This document shows positions 1 through 8,493 of a stretch of 45,401 nucleotides of DNA, one piece after another; positions within the stretch are counted from its first letter, which is position 1; each line of letters opens with the position of its first letter. The notes beneath the pieces are model-generated. The model was not told the origin of the DNA and did not search any database. It saw nothing but the letters and a program-made list of their open reading frames with translations. Source of the DNA: JARIHD01 sp036392795 (GTDB taxonomy: Bacteria > Patescibacteriota > Saccharimonadia > Saccharimonadales > UBA4665); contig DASVXH010000038.1 of assembly GCA_036392795.1 (NCBI GenBank), positions 1 to 45,401 of the forward strand, written 5' to 3'. A program made the position numbers and the translations under genes.

Positions 1-960
1 CAGAGGTTGAATAACGTGCAAGTGCCCATGGAGATTTGGACTAAACGCTGGTTCGTTGCGGTGACTCTTTATGAATGATTCCTCGTCGGCGGTAGGCGTA
101 GCGGCGGCCACGGGCAGAGTTGCTGAAGAGGCGCCCGGCGCAACTACCTGGGTATTGAAGGTTACATTGTCGCCGGGAATACTTGAGGTAGCCTGGCTGG
201 GCTGATTCAAAAACCAATAATTATTCGCTGGCTGCGATTGAAGTGGTTTTGGCTGTGCGGGCGCGGCAATTGGGGGTGGCGCAGGTGCTGCTGGTGCCGG
301 CTGGCTGGCAGCCTGCATTTTTTCCATAACTTCTGCACGGTGCGCTTTTTCGGACGCGGCAATCATCGAATCAAATTGTTGCGCTACCGGGTTATTCTGA
401 ACATCCAGCATATCGTCGGTGGGCCGGACGTCGATCGTCTCTACTGGTTGTGGTAGCGAATTGATGTTAACTAGACGGTCGGAATTTGGGTCGTTCGCAA
501 TAAGTGCTGGCCGACCATTCAGGCTGACGTTTACATTTTTGATAGCCCACCCGCGGCTATCGATGGTATCGGCCAAGGCACGGAGGCGACTCTTAACCTC
601 TGATTGTGTCAGCCCATTAGTTAGATTGCGCTCAATCTTAGCCGGTACGGTAATGGTGACTAGCTCTTTGACGCCGCTCTGATCCCACACGCGGCGACGG
701 GGCTTAAGCAGAAAACGAAAACGTGCCAGAGCCCAGATTTCGGTTGGCTGATCGCGACTCCAGGGCCACGCCAGAAAAGCGAATACTAGCCCAGTAGGAA
801 AAAACATAATCGCGACAAAACCCACCCCTTTACTGACTACCAAAAAAGTCAGATAAAAGTTGAGGGCGGCAATACCAGCATATACAAACTGACGGAATGT
901 TAGTGGTCCGACAAGTTTATCCTCTGCCTCGATATCCTGAATAACCTTATAGGTTGCCAT
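1..960 (-). CDS. PrgI-family T4SS protein (partial, runs off the left edge)
   Basis: Open frame of 320 codons from an ATG at 960 to the window edge with no stop. The first 75 residues carry two hydrophobic segments, roughly 26-44 and 46-66, followed by a WPWSRDQPTEIW stretch and a basic LLKPRRRVW motif. This two-helix-plus-basic-motif layout is that of PrgI/VirB3-like inner-membrane components of type IV secretion systems. The remainder is soluble and becomes Ala/Pro/Gln-rich after about residue 200. A GGAAAGG ribosome-binding site lies within the 10 nt before the ATG. It is downstream of two other T4SS-region genes on the same strand. The next gene, outside the window, would be expected to be the VirB4 ATPase (inference). 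Confidence 0.8.
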   Translation of the reverse strand, partial: MATYKVIQDIEAEDKLVGPLTFRQFVYAGIAALNFYLTFLVVSKGVGFVAIMFFPTGLVFAFLAWPWSRDQPTEIWALARFRFLLKPRRRVWDQSGVKELVTITVPAKIERNLTNGLTQSEVKSRLRALADTIDSRGWAIKNVNVSLNGRPALIANDPNSDRLVNINSLPQPVETIDVRPTDDMLDVQNNPVAQQFDSMIAASEKAHRAEVMEKMQAASQPAPAAPAPPPIAAPAQPKPLQSQPANNYWFLNQPSQATSSIPGDNVTFNTQVVAPGASSATLPVAAATPTADEESFIKSHRNEPAFSPNLHGHLHVIQPL

Positions 961-970
961 ACGCCTTTCC

Positions 971-976
971 AGTATA
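971..976 (-). promoter_or_regulatory. -10 hexamer before the PrgI gene
   Basis: TATACT on the minus strand, 10 nt before the ATG at 960, with GGAAAGG in between. It suggests a separate start for the PrgI gene as well as read-through from upstream. No clear -35 element is seen. Confidence 0.4.
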
Positions 977-1018
977 CCGGAAAACCGCGGGCTTTTTTAG
1001 ACCAAAACGAGGGTTCGT

Positions 1019-2911
1019 TTAAGCGACTTGCCGGTTACGGCCATCTGCCCTATAGCGCCAGGCGCCCATTTTTGACGTATATGGCAGTGTGCGGTTGTCA
1101 TTCGGATGTGCAGCGTGGTTGCTCCAAACCACCGTACCATCGGCCAGCATATCCGGCGACGGAGTAATCTCTTCGGGCTTAGCCTTAATCTTGCCCATGA
1201 GGGCCACGAAGCCTTTTTTACGGTGAGGTTTGGGCGGAGTCATGCGACTTTCCAAGACGCCTTGCCAGTAACGGCCAGGACCAAGGTCCTCGCGAATTCG
1301 ACGGAGCTGATTATCGGTGTTATCCAGGATTCTTTTATTATTTAGCTTGTGCTGTCCTGCGTTATGAAGCTGGTAGCGTGCGGTGCTCAAAGAGGTATTA
1401 AGATTGTTAATGGCAGCAAGAACCTGATTGTGGCTTGTTATTAAGTTTGCCCGTCTTGGATCGTTTGGATGAGTAGCGTTAATATTGGCTTCCAACATCA
1501 TACGGTGGTTGTCGGCATTGGTGCGTTCATTGTGTAGTTGGTTTATCTGGGATTTTGTGCTGAGGATAAAATGATCGATTTTGACCCGCTCGCCCCATGC
1601 ATGCTTGTACTGTTTCGATGCTTGCTTCTCGTAGCCCTCCAGGGTACGGGTAAAATCTCGTAGTTCGGCATGGGCCTTGACCATTGTCTCTGGTGTGCGG
1701 AATTTGTCCCACCTGGCCAGATCTTTGGCGGGAAAGCTGTCGCGCCGCCGTGGATTCTTTGGATCTTCCGGAAGTGCTTGGATAGGCTGGATTTCGGACG
1801 ACAAGCGTACCGATCCCTCTGGTGTAGAGCGTCGGTAGTGGCCTCGGCCGTGAGCGTCGAATATGAATTGACCGACATCACCGTTGTCATATAAGACCTT
1901 TTCAGCCGGGGTTCCTTTGTTGATCAGTAAGCCGCCATCTTCGGTAAACGAGGCTTCAATGTCGGCACTGTTTACGACACCAGTGTTGATCTCGCGTTGT
2001 ATAAGGCGATAGGTTAGCTGATTGGCGGTTTTGACTAGTTCGGCCCGCGCTGGGTCGCGGTGCGAAAGTTTATTAATCTGTGCTGATATTTGTGTTAGAT
2101 GGTTGTGGACGTTGTGCGCGGTGGCCCGATCGATGGGGTGGGTAATGTGTGTCTGGCGATCCAGAAATTGACTGACCGTCCCTAGCTCTGACTGGCAAAG
2201 TTGTAATTGTTGTTCGTATTTTCCCTGGAGAAGATCGCCTACGGTAGTCAAGGTATCTCCCCATCCCTGGCTGCGCTCGGTTTGCCTGGACTGAACGGCG
2301 TGCTTTTCCTTGGCGCGACGGGCCTTGTATGTGGCACTTACAGCGCTCTCTCTGTAATCTTTCAATGTCTGTTCACCGATGTCTACACCTAGTCTGTGGG
2401 CTAGTTGGGCATTGTCATTAGCTAGGTTTGCTGTTGCTGCCTCTTGGCCTTTGTTGACGAGGTGCTTCCCCGTCTTACGGGTATCCTTGATGTTGGCTTG
2501 TTCGGCCAGCTTATTGGCCTGTCCCAGGTCGTGAAAGAAGCCGATTACCGGTCGGGGATCGCCGTTGCTCATCATGCCCAGTGCATAAGCCATCACGGCT
2601 TGTTCGGCGGCTTTGTAGGCCGTAATGGCTTCTTGCATTTCGGGACGGTTGTCTAGTATCTGCTGGGCGTCAGCTGGATGTCGCTTATCGACATGGATCA
2701 TCTGGTGGAGATATTCTGCGTCGTTAGCCTTGAGTCCTTGGAGGCGTTGCCGTGCTTTTTGTAAGGGGCCAAGACCCTGACTCAGTTCACGGAGTTGAGT
2801 GTGGACGGCATGCTCCGGGAGCGGCGGCAGGTTGAGATCGGGAACCTCGACAGGATTGACGGGGTTAATTCTAGCTTCTGGGGTTCGTGGGTAGGTGCCT
2901 GGATTTGTCAT
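1019..2911 (-). CDS. 630-aa hypothetical coiled-coil protein of the T4SS cluster
   Basis: I do not recognise a family. The protein starts with a Pro-rich stretch (about residues 1-35) and is otherwise charged, Gln/Ala/His-rich and predicted to be mostly helical, with long coiled-coil-like segments at about 40-300 and 400-560. It has no signal peptide or membrane helix. A central, less helical part (about 310-390) contains glycine-rich turns. The gene lies between the VirB6-like and PrgI genes on the same strand, 84 bp after the former and 58 bp before the latter. A cytoplasmic role with the secretion machine, as effector, scaffold or accessory, is therefore plausible but unproven. The 627-aa product at 20940-22823 has a similar size and a similar helical, Gln-rich character, but I see no clear sequence similarity. 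Confidence 0.75.
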   Translation of the reverse strand: MTNPGTYPRTPEARINPVNPVEVPDLNLPPLPEHAVHTQLRELSQGLGPLQKARQRLQGLKANDAEYLHQMIHVDKRHPADAQQILDNRPEMQEAITAYKAAEQAVMAYALGMMSNGDPRPVIGFFHDLGQANKLAEQANIKDTRKTGKHLVNKGQEAATANLANDNAQLAHRLGVDIGEQTLKDYRESAVSATYKARRAKEKHAVQSRQTERSQGWGDTLTTVGDLLQGKYEQQLQLCQSELGTVSQFLDRQTHITHPIDRATAHNVHNHLTQISAQINKLSHRDPARAELVKTANQLTYRLIQREINTGVVNSADIEASFTEDGGLLINKGTPAEKVLYDNGDVGQFIFDAHGRGHYRRSTPEGSVRLSSEIQPIQALPEDPKNPRRRDSFPAKDLARWDKFRTPETMVKAHAELRDFTRTLEGYEKQASKQYKHAWGERVKIDHFILSTKSQINQLHNERTNADNHRMMLEANINATHPNDPRRANLITSHNQVLAAINNLNTSLSTARYQLHNAGQHKLNNKRILDNTDNQLRRIREDLGPGRYWQGVLESRMTPPKPHRKKGFVALMGKIKAKPEEITPSPDMLADGTVVWSNHAAHPNDNRTLPYTSKMGAWRYRADGRNRQVA

Positions 2912-2920
2912 CGATAAAAA

Positions 2921-2954
2921 ATTATGTGCTTATGTTTTAATTTAAGCATATAAT
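2921..2954. repeat. AT-rich inverted repeat between two T4SS genes
   Basis: Two 12-bp arms (2921-2932 and 2943-2954) pair with one mismatch around a 10-nt loop. It lies between the VirB6-like gene and the 630-aa gene. It could attenuate read-through or mark an operator. The minus-strand reading also contains a TATGCT hexamer like the -10 of the VirB6 gene. Confidence 0.35.
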
Positions 2955-2995
2955 TGCAATATGGTCAATATATATTGTTAGTTGCGATGATCTGA

Positions 2996-5900
2996 TTATT
3001 TGGGGTCGTGAACGTCGCGGTTGTACGGCATACGAGAACCAGGAATATGCCATTGGGCTTTTTCGATCATGGGGTCGTCTTTGTTGTGATTTGGATTGCG
3101 TTCGTAAACCGGATTTCCTGACCTGTCGTAGTAGGCCACTACAGGTTGGCGGCCACCAACGCCCGCCATAGTGGGTGCTGGCGCAGGAGCAGGAGCAGGT
3201 CCTGGAGCAGGTCCGGCTAGGCTACCACTCATTTGCTGAGTTTGACCCGATGGGCTGACTGTAATAACTGTAGGCGTTGGCTGTGCTGGGGTCGGCTGCG
3301 TAAAGACAGTCTTCATAACATACGGCTCCGAGATGCTCTGTACGTTTTGCTGAACCTCTACGCGGGCGTCGGCAGTAGGAGCTCCCATTCCGGCTGCCAG
3401 GCGTTCGGTGTTGTTGGCGGAGAAATAAGGAGAGCTTTGTTTCAGCGTCTCGGTCAAGCCAACGAGTTTGACCAGGTTGGTGCGGGCTTCCTCTTTTTGT
3501 GCGTCGGTGTATGCACCGGTCGTGTCGTGGACAATATTTTGGAATTCAGGGATTGCCTGACCACCGGCCTCGGCCATCATTTCGACCTGAGCACCCTTAC
3601 TGCGTCCAATCGCCATAGGATCTGCTTCAAGCATGGCGCTAACGACAAGTTGTCGCTCCTGCTGCGCATTGAGAGAGCCCTTTTGAGCTACGCGCTGCTT
3701 GTACATCTTACTGTGAGCTCCAGCGCCCGCAGCGAAGCCATAGGCACCTGCGTTTTTGGTGTCCTGATTGGCTTTGGCAAGCATCTGATCAGCAAGCGCC
3801 GTGTTGTTGCCGGCGATAGCGTACACGCTATCGTACATTTGCTTATTGCTCTTAAATCCGGTTCCGGATTGGACGAGCTTGTGGAATGAATCAATCTGCC
3901 GCGAATCGCTGAAATCTCCAAGCTGTTTTGCCTCCAGGACGCGTCGATTTGCTTCTGCGGCACTGTAACCGTAGATAGTCTGAAGATTGCGCCGGGCTTC
4001 GTGCTCGGTTTTACCAGCGGCCCAGGCCTGATTAATGTCGTCATTGTACTGCGCGTACTGGGCTTCTTCGGTCTTGCCTTTTCGTGCGGACATGATAGAT
4101 CGGTGTTGATTCAGGGCGAATTGGCGAGCAGACCGTCGGGTTTCGTAGTCGGGACTAAAGAAGGCTGATTTGTTATTGGACCTTGCAAACGCGGCAATTC
4201 CCTTGGTTGCGGAGTTGAAGCCCAGGTAATTCCGCTTGAAGCGTTCGCCGGTCGCCATCTTGTCCCAGTTTTTGGAAACCTGGTTTTTGCGGACCTTAGA
4301 AAGAGCGCCGGATGCTTTACTAAATACTCCTTGAACACCGGTGAATATCTGCGTGGCAGCTCCGGCGAACTTAATAATAACAACGGTAACTATACCAGCC
4401 GAAATAATGTATATCACCAGGCCGGTTATCTGATTGACGGTGCCACCTATGTGATAAATACCAATAGAGATAGCTCGCATGCCATTTACAATGACAACAA
4501 TAATGATTCCTAGCATTGCGCACACTCCGTAGAGACTAGAGGCGAATTTGAAGGCTGGTCGAGTTCCGGGTAGTAGTGCGAGGGCTATCCACAAAGGTGC
4601 GGTAATAGCCATCATATAGGTAAGCGCGTGTAGTAAGCCTATCATGAGCAAGGCCGAACCGACGATTAGCGCGTAACTTCCTACTAAACTCAATAGGCCG
4701 ATGGGTCCTAGAAATAATATTGCGCCGGATCCTAGTAGTGCGAGAGATATGGAACTCCCTCCACTCAGCTGTTCTGCCGGGAATTGTCCGAAGGGTGCTA
4801 AAATTACTATTTTTGCACCCTCGGCAATCTCACCTACGGCAGTAAAAATAACCAAGGTTAATGGCCAGGACATTGTTATGAATACCGTAACTACTACTAT
4901 ACTGCCCGCGAGTGTTCGAATGGTGTAGGCGCTAAGGATTTCCAGCCCGGTTGCCTGGGCAACGACCATGACTAGGACCGAGATCACAAGTACGCCCAAG
5001 GCGAGTACCCGGAAGGTGTTCCATACCGTGTGATAAGGAGTTCCATTATTAAAAGGAGACATATCGAGCTTGAGCTGGGAATTTATTAGGTCGTCGATGA
5101 CGCCTACTACTCCGAACAAACCATCCAGTACGGGACATACGATCCATTTTAAGGCGAGGATGTCGACAACACTAAAGGCAACATCGCAGGTGTTAGGTGT
5201 GGGGGTGCCGGTGTCGCCGTCCTCACCGCCCGGTGGCGGTGCGTTGGCTGGCGGTGCCGAGCTTTCATCACCTACCCCGTTTTTTATAAGGTAACCGTCA
5301 TCGCCCCAGCCACCTGGAACAATATGATTGGCGTAAGCAAAGATATTTTGGTCAATACCAGTTAGCTCCCAAGCGAGCCAGGGCGCGCTACTACCCCCAG
5401 TACATGAAGGATCCTGTGAAGGATCACAGGGGGTGTAGCCGCTTGAGATACGGGCATCCATTTTGAATACAGTCTCGATCTCCATCGATGCGACACGACA
5501 TCGCTCTTTGCTGGATTCTACACCGGTAAGGCCGGCATACCTTTCAGAAACAGCTGTGCCCGGCTCGCCGGAATTTTTGACATGGTCCTTGGAGGCCATG
5601 GGAAAGATAAACCAACCGTTGTAATCGCCGCTTGTACCGTGAACTAAAATATCGGCACACTCGGCACCGGTTTCGCCTGTACGGACAAAGATTTCGGGGT
5701 TGGCGGATGAAGCGACTTTATTGAAGCTTTGCGTATTGTTATAGTTCGAAACGGTGTCGGCGGTTCGATATAGGGTAATTGCCGCCTTGTTGGTGTTGGT
5801 CAAGGTGACATTGGTACTTTTTGCCGTACAAGTTGGGTTGCCGACGTTGTCTTTGATGCTTTCGTCAATGGTGTAGCGGGTAGCGTTAGAGCTATCTTTG

Positions 5901-6202
5901 ACTATAAGACGGTCATACGGCAGATCTTTGATTGGGGGGTTGCCCGCTGGATAGTCACATGTCCTGATGCCATATAGTCCAAACTCACGGATGTCATCAT
6001 AAGGATTTTTGTCGTAAAAAGTTTCATCGCCATGAGTAATGGCTCCCATGTTGATCCAGGTATAGGCGGCTTGCGCGCGCACTGGCTGGGCTGCAATTAT
6101 AGACGCAAGTACTGATAGAACGCTTACGCCAAAAATAACCACTACTCCAGTGAGTGCCGACCAACGCTTCAGAAGTGTCTTTGATAGGTATTTCATGCCC
6201 AT
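2996..6202 (-). CDS. VirB6/TrbL-like T4SS membrane protein, 1068 aa
   Basis: Probable inner-membrane channel component of the type IV secretion or pilus apparatus. Residues 10-44 form a signal peptide or anchor ending in VRAQA. Residues 45-335 are an extracytoplasmic domain with scattered cysteines and an acidic Pro-rich end. Residues about 340-620 hold six or more hydrophobic segments in the VirB6/TrbL arrangement. Residues 620-1068 are a long charged cytoplasmic tail, Ala/Gln-rich, with a PAPAPAP stretch near the end. Classical VirB6 proteins are near 300 aa, so both extra domains are additions; large VirB6-like proteins are known in other lineages. ATG codons at 6202 and 6196 are both possible starts. 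The gene is divergent from the pilin array, sharing a 188-bp control region with it. Confidence 0.8.
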   Translation of the reverse strand: MGMKYLSKTLLKRWSALTGVVVIFGVSVLSVLASIIAAQPVRAQAAYTWINMGAITHGDETFYDKNPYDDIREFGLYGIRTCDYPAGNPPIKDLPYDRLIVKDSSNATRYTIDESIKDNVGNPTCTAKSTNVTLTNTNKAAITLYRTADTVSNYNNTQSFNKVASSANPEIFVRTGETGAECADILVHGTSGDYNGWFIFPMASKDHVKNSGEPGTAVSERYAGLTGVESSKERCRVASMEIETVFKMDARISSGYTPCDPSQDPSCTGGSSAPWLAWELTGIDQNIFAYANHIVPGGWGDDGYLIKNGVGDESSAPPANAPPPGGEDGDTGTPTPNTCDVAFSVVDILALKWIVCPVLDGLFGVVGVIDDLINSQLKLDMSPFNNGTPYHTVWNTFRVLALGVLVISVLVMVVAQATGLEILSAYTIRTLAGSIVVVTVFITMSWPLTLVIFTAVGEIAEGAKIVILAPFGQFPAEQLSGGSSISLALLGSGAILFLGPIGLLSLVGSYALIVGSALLMIGLLHALTYMMAITAPLWIALALLPGTRPAFKFASSLYGVCAMLGIIIVVIVNGMRAISIGIYHIGGTVNQITGLVIYIISAGIVTVVIIKFAGAATQIFTGVQGVFSKASGALSKVRKNQVSKNWDKMATGERFKRNYLGFNSATKGIAAFARSNNKSAFFSPDYETRRSARQFALNQHRSIMSARKGKTEEAQYAQYNDDINQAWAAGKTEHEARRNLQTIYGYSAAEANRRVLEAKQLGDFSDSRQIDSFHKLVQSGTGFKSNKQMYDSVYAIAGNNTALADQMLAKANQDTKNAGAYGFAAGAGAHSKMYKQRVAQKGSLNAQQERQLVVSAMLEADPMAIGRSKGAQVEMMAEAGGQAIPEFQNIVHDTTGAYTDAQKEEARTNLVKLVGLTETLKQSSPYFSANNTERLAAGMGAPTADARVEVQQNVQSISEPYVMKTVFTQPTPAQPTPTVITVSPSGQTQQMSGSLAGPAPGPAPAPAPAPTMAGVGGRQPVVAYYDRSGNPVYERNPNHNKDDPMIEKAQWHIPGSRMPYNRDVHDPK

Positions 6203-6246
6203 TTTTGACGATATTGATCTAATTTACCATCGCCTTTTCAAATTTA

Positions 6247-6255
6247 AGCATAGCA
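6247..6255 (-). promoter_or_regulatory. Extended -10 promoter of the VirB6-like gene
   Basis: TGC-TATGCT on the minus strand about 45 nt before the start. A TTGTGT lies 19 nt further upstream, a poor -35 spacing. The extended -10 is the main signal. Confidence 0.45.
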
Positions 6256-6335
6256 GATTTCGGTAAAATAGACACAAAAATAAGTAGATTTAGTTGTGTA
6301 TAATTTTAGTATCTGACTTTACTTTATTATATGGC

Positions 6336-6365
6336 TTGTGTGCCGTGAGCATTTTGGCCTATACT
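6336..6365 (+). promoter_or_regulatory. Promoter of the pilin-like gene array
   Basis: TTGTGT (6336-6341), an 18-nt spacer, then TATACT (6360-6365), 25 nt before the first ATG of the array, with AAAGAG as a weak ribosome-binding site. It diverges from the VirB6 promoter. Confidence 0.5.
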
Positions 6366-6390
6366 AATCATAAAAAGAGCTCCAAGTTAT

Positions 6391-6879
6391 ATGATAAACA
6401 TTGCAAAATACTTCAATAAAACGACCGCCAGCCTGTTTGTAGGGTTATTTATCGTGGCCGCAGTGCTTGTGGTGCCTTTATCTGTTCACGCTCAACAACA
6501 GAATGGCCCTCCTACGTGTCAGGCCGATCAGCCCTTGGATCCAAAGAATCCTTGTATACCTGCCCAAGGTGTCCCAAAGACCGAGCCAGTCACGGGGCTT
6601 TGTACTCAAGGCCAAGCCTGTACTGCCAATAAGCTCTTAGGTAACAACCCGCTCATTCAAAAATACGTAAACCCGCTCATTGTTACTCTGACTGCCGTAA
6701 TTGGCGTTGTGATCGTCATAGCCTTGGTTGTGTCGGGAATTCAATATTCGAGCGCGGCCGGCGATTCGTCACAGATTGCTGCAGCCAAAAAACGCATTAT
6801 AAATGTTATTATTGCCCTGATCGCTTATGTATTCATGGGCGGATTCATCAACTGGCTGATCCCGGGTGGGATCATATAA
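6391..6879 (+). CDS. VirB2/TrbC-like pilin paralogue 1
   Basis: 162 aa. There is a signal peptide at about 1-34 (hydrophobic core 12-31, cleavage likely after VHA). A Pro/Cys-rich linker (35-85) with four cysteines follows, then two membrane helices at about 95-117 and 134-157 joined by a short polar loop with SAAGDSSQI and AAKKR. Signal peptide, two helices and a small polar loop is the architecture of VirB2/TrbC pilin subunits of T4SS. It is the first of six similar genes. The longer linker with paired cysteines sets it apart from the later ones, so it may be a specialised or tip subunit (inference). Confidence 0.8.
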   Translation: MINIAKYFNKTTASLFVGLFIVAAVLVVPLSVHAQQQNGPPTCQADQPLDPKNPCIPAQGVPKTEPVTGLCTQGQACTANKLLGNNPLIQKYVNPLIVTLTAVIGVVIVIALVVSGIQYSSAAGDSSQIAAAKKRIINVIIALIAYVFMGGFINWLIPGGII

Positions 6880-6889
6880 AAGGAAAATT

Positions 6890-7291
6890 ATGCTTTCACA
6901 ATTGCTTCAATCCTTTGCGGCCGACTGCAGTGCACGCTACTTCCTGGGGCTCCCCTCTTGGGATTATTATCTTATTCAGGCCAAGCGTATTGTTGAAAAC
7001 TCCGCCACCGGTACTTGCGAGCTGACTAATGGTTTCGACTGGCGCGATGGCGGTGACCTGGTGCTTATTCTGCTGGGTGTGCTGGATATTTTGCTGCGTG
7101 TGGCGGGTATTGTTGCGGTCGCCTTTATTATCTATGGCGGCATCCAGTATATAACGAGTGATGGCGCGCCGGACGCCACCAAAGATGCACAGCAGACAAT
7201 TATTAACGCTTTGGTCGGTTTGGTGATTGCTCTAATTTCGGCAGCAGCGGTATCATTTATAGGAAATGCATTGTCGAAGCCACTATCATGA
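6890..7291 (+). CDS. VirB2/TrbC-like pilin paralogue 2
   Basis: 133 aa from the ATG at 6890, chosen because AAAAGGAAA lies just upstream; a longer reading would overlap the previous gene. Two hydrophobic segments at about 56-85 and 105-126 are joined by a loop with YITSDGAPDATKDAQQ, matching the family pattern Y-x-T-S-x-G-x-x-x-x-x-x-x-A. There is no normal cleavable signal peptide: the first 50 residues are only moderately hydrophobic and contain two cysteines. The gene sits 10 nt after paralogue 1 and overlaps paralogue 3 by ATGA, so it is translationally coupled. Confidence 0.75.
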   Translation: MLSQLLQSFAADCSARYFLGLPSWDYYLIQAKRIVENSATGTCELTNGFDWRDGGDLVLILLGVLDILLRVAGIVAVAFIIYGGIQYITSDGAPDATKDAQQTIINALVGLVIALISAAAVSFIGNALSKPLS

Positions 7292-7578
7292 TGTTTGAAA
7301 TTAAAATGTTTATTTTCTCTCAGATTATTCAGCTTAACGCGCTGCCTAATGTTTCGACGGGCGCCAATCGTTTAAGGAGTATTTTAACGATCGTATTTAC
7401 GATTACCGGTTCGATAGCACTGCTCGTTATAACCGTCGCTGGTTTTCGCTACACTATCTCGCATGGTGATCCTCAATTAATTGCTCGTTCGAAGAATGCC
7501 ATCATTTATGCCTTGGTCGGTCTTGGTGTCTCAATGGCGGCCGTTGCCATTGTTAGCTTCGTAGTGGGGAGGGTGTAG
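7288..7578 (+). CDS. VirB2/TrbC-like pilin paralogue 3 (shortest)
   Basis: 96 aa. It starts in an ATGATG that overlaps the stop of paralogue 2. It has no signal peptide. Two hydrophobic helices at about 32-53 and 70-94 surround the loop YTISHGDPQLIARSKNAIIYA, which is the family signature (S-x-G-D, then K-x-x-I-I-Y-A-x-x-G-L). It is the minimal form of the family: just two helices and a loop. It is probably a membrane-integrated subunit whose stoichiometry is tied to paralogue 2 by coupling. Confidence 0.75.
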   Translation: MMFEIKMFIFSQIIQLNALPNVSTGANRLRSILTIVFTITGSIALLVITVAGFRYTISHGDPQLIARSKNAIIYALVGLGVSMAAVAIVSFVVGRV

Positions 7579-7586
7579 TCATCGCT

Positions 7587-8015
7587 ATGAAACGCCGTAT
7601 TTCTTTGGTTCTAGCAACGCTACTGCTTTCTTTGGGATTGATGCTGCCCGCAGCTCCGGCGTTCGCGCAAATTGATATATTTAAAAATGCGTGCAATACC
7701 CAGAATGCTGCCGGCCAAGGCGGCGCCGGGCCTCCTCGAGCGGGAACCCAAGGATCGACAGTCTGTTCAACCAATGGATCCGACCCTTTCAGTGGTCCAA
7801 ATGGTGTTCTGCTAAAAGTTGCCAATATTATTAGCTACCTCGCCGGTATTTCCGCGGTTATTCTGGTGATCGTCGGTGGTTTGATGTATGTGCTTTCCAA
7901 TGGAGACTCGTCAAAGATAAGTGATGCCAAGACAACAATAATCTATGCCCTGGTTGGTCTGGTAATAGTGGTGGCCGCACGCACAATAGTAATATTCTTT
8001 ATTAATAGAATATAG
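7587..8015 (+). CDS. VirB2/TrbC-like pilin paralogue 4
   Basis: 142 aa. Signal peptide 1-27 with probable cleavage after AFA, then a Gly/Ala-rich, two-cysteine region (28-75), then helices at about 77-101 and 117-140 with the loop SNGDSSKISDAKTTIIYALVGL, a clear match to the shared signature. GGGAGGG precedes the ATG by 11 nt. The gene is 8 nt after paralogue 3. The product is predicted to be exported and embedded in the cytoplasmic membrane before assembly, as T4SS pilins are. Confidence 0.8.
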   Translation: MKRRISLVLATLLLSLGLMLPAAPAFAQIDIFKNACNTQNAAGQGGAGPPRAGTQGSTVCSTNGSDPFSGPNGVLLKVANIISYLAGISAVILVIVGGLMYVLSNGDSSKISDAKTTIIYALVGLVIVVAARTIVIFFINRI

Positions 8016-8024
8016 GAAGGTTTC

Positions 8025-8408
8025 ATGAAAAAAATACTACTCATTGCATTTTTTATCCTAGGAATAAGTGCTGGAATGTTGGCCTTTGGTCAGCAGCCGG
8101 TTTTTGCCGACGCTAAATCAGAAGTCTGCTCCGGTGTGGGTGCGGTTAGTGGTGCGGGCGGCTGTGCGACTGCCAAGGGTGATCCAACGGTTGAATCTCT
8201 TGTCGGGAGCGTCGTTAACATTCTAAGCTGGATCATTGGTATTGTCGCTGTGATTATGATTATAATCAGCGGTTTTACCTACGTCACGTCAGGGGGTGAT
8301 TCGGGCAAAATTTCGAATGCCAAAACAACACTCATTTATGCAATTGTTGGTCTGGTGGTGGTTGCCTTTTCTCAGGTCATTGTTAAATTTGTACTTACGA
8401 AAGTTTAG
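8025..8408 (+). CDS. VirB2/TrbC-like pilin paralogue 5
   Basis: 127 aa. Signal peptide 1-28 with cleavage after VFA, a short region with two cysteines (35-48), then two helices at about 63-86 and 102-125 around the loop TSGGDSGKISNAKTTLIYAI. AGGAAGG precedes the ATG. It is 9 nt after paralogue 4 and close to paralogue 6 in the loop (TSGGDSG), so paralogues 4-6 look like the more recent duplicates. Confidence 0.8.
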   Translation: MKKILLIAFFILGISAGMLAFGQQPVFADAKSEVCSGVGAVSGAGGCATAKGDPTVESLVGSVVNILSWIIGIVAVIMIIISGFTYVTSGGDSGKISNAKTTLIYAIVGLVVVAFSQVIVKFVLTKV

Positions 8409-8429
8409 GGGGTAGCAGCGGGTGGCATA

Positions 8430-8459
8430 TTGAAAAAGCACAAGCTGTTGTGCTATAAA
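8430..8459 (+). promoter_or_regulatory. Internal promoter of the last pilin gene with a palindrome in its spacer
   Basis: TTGAAA (8430-8435), an 18-nt spacer, then TGC-TATAAA (-10 at 8454-8459). The spacer holds GCACAA-GCTG-TTGTGC (8438-8453), a 6-bp-arm inverted repeat exactly between the two hexamers, a position where a bound repressor or activator would act. The start codon is 35 nt downstream. Confidence 0.6.
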
Positions 8460-8493
8460 AGTAAGTAAAGAACTCTTTAAGAAAGGAAATAAA

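Noticed and set aside
1004..1021. AAACGA/TCGTTT hairpin at the stop of the 630-aa gene
   Set aside because: Short stem without a U-run on the correct side; not convincing as a terminator.
3233..3889. 218-codon plus-strand frame inside the VirB6-like gene
   Set aside because: Antisense to a well-supported gene, composition typical of a mirror frame, no start signals.
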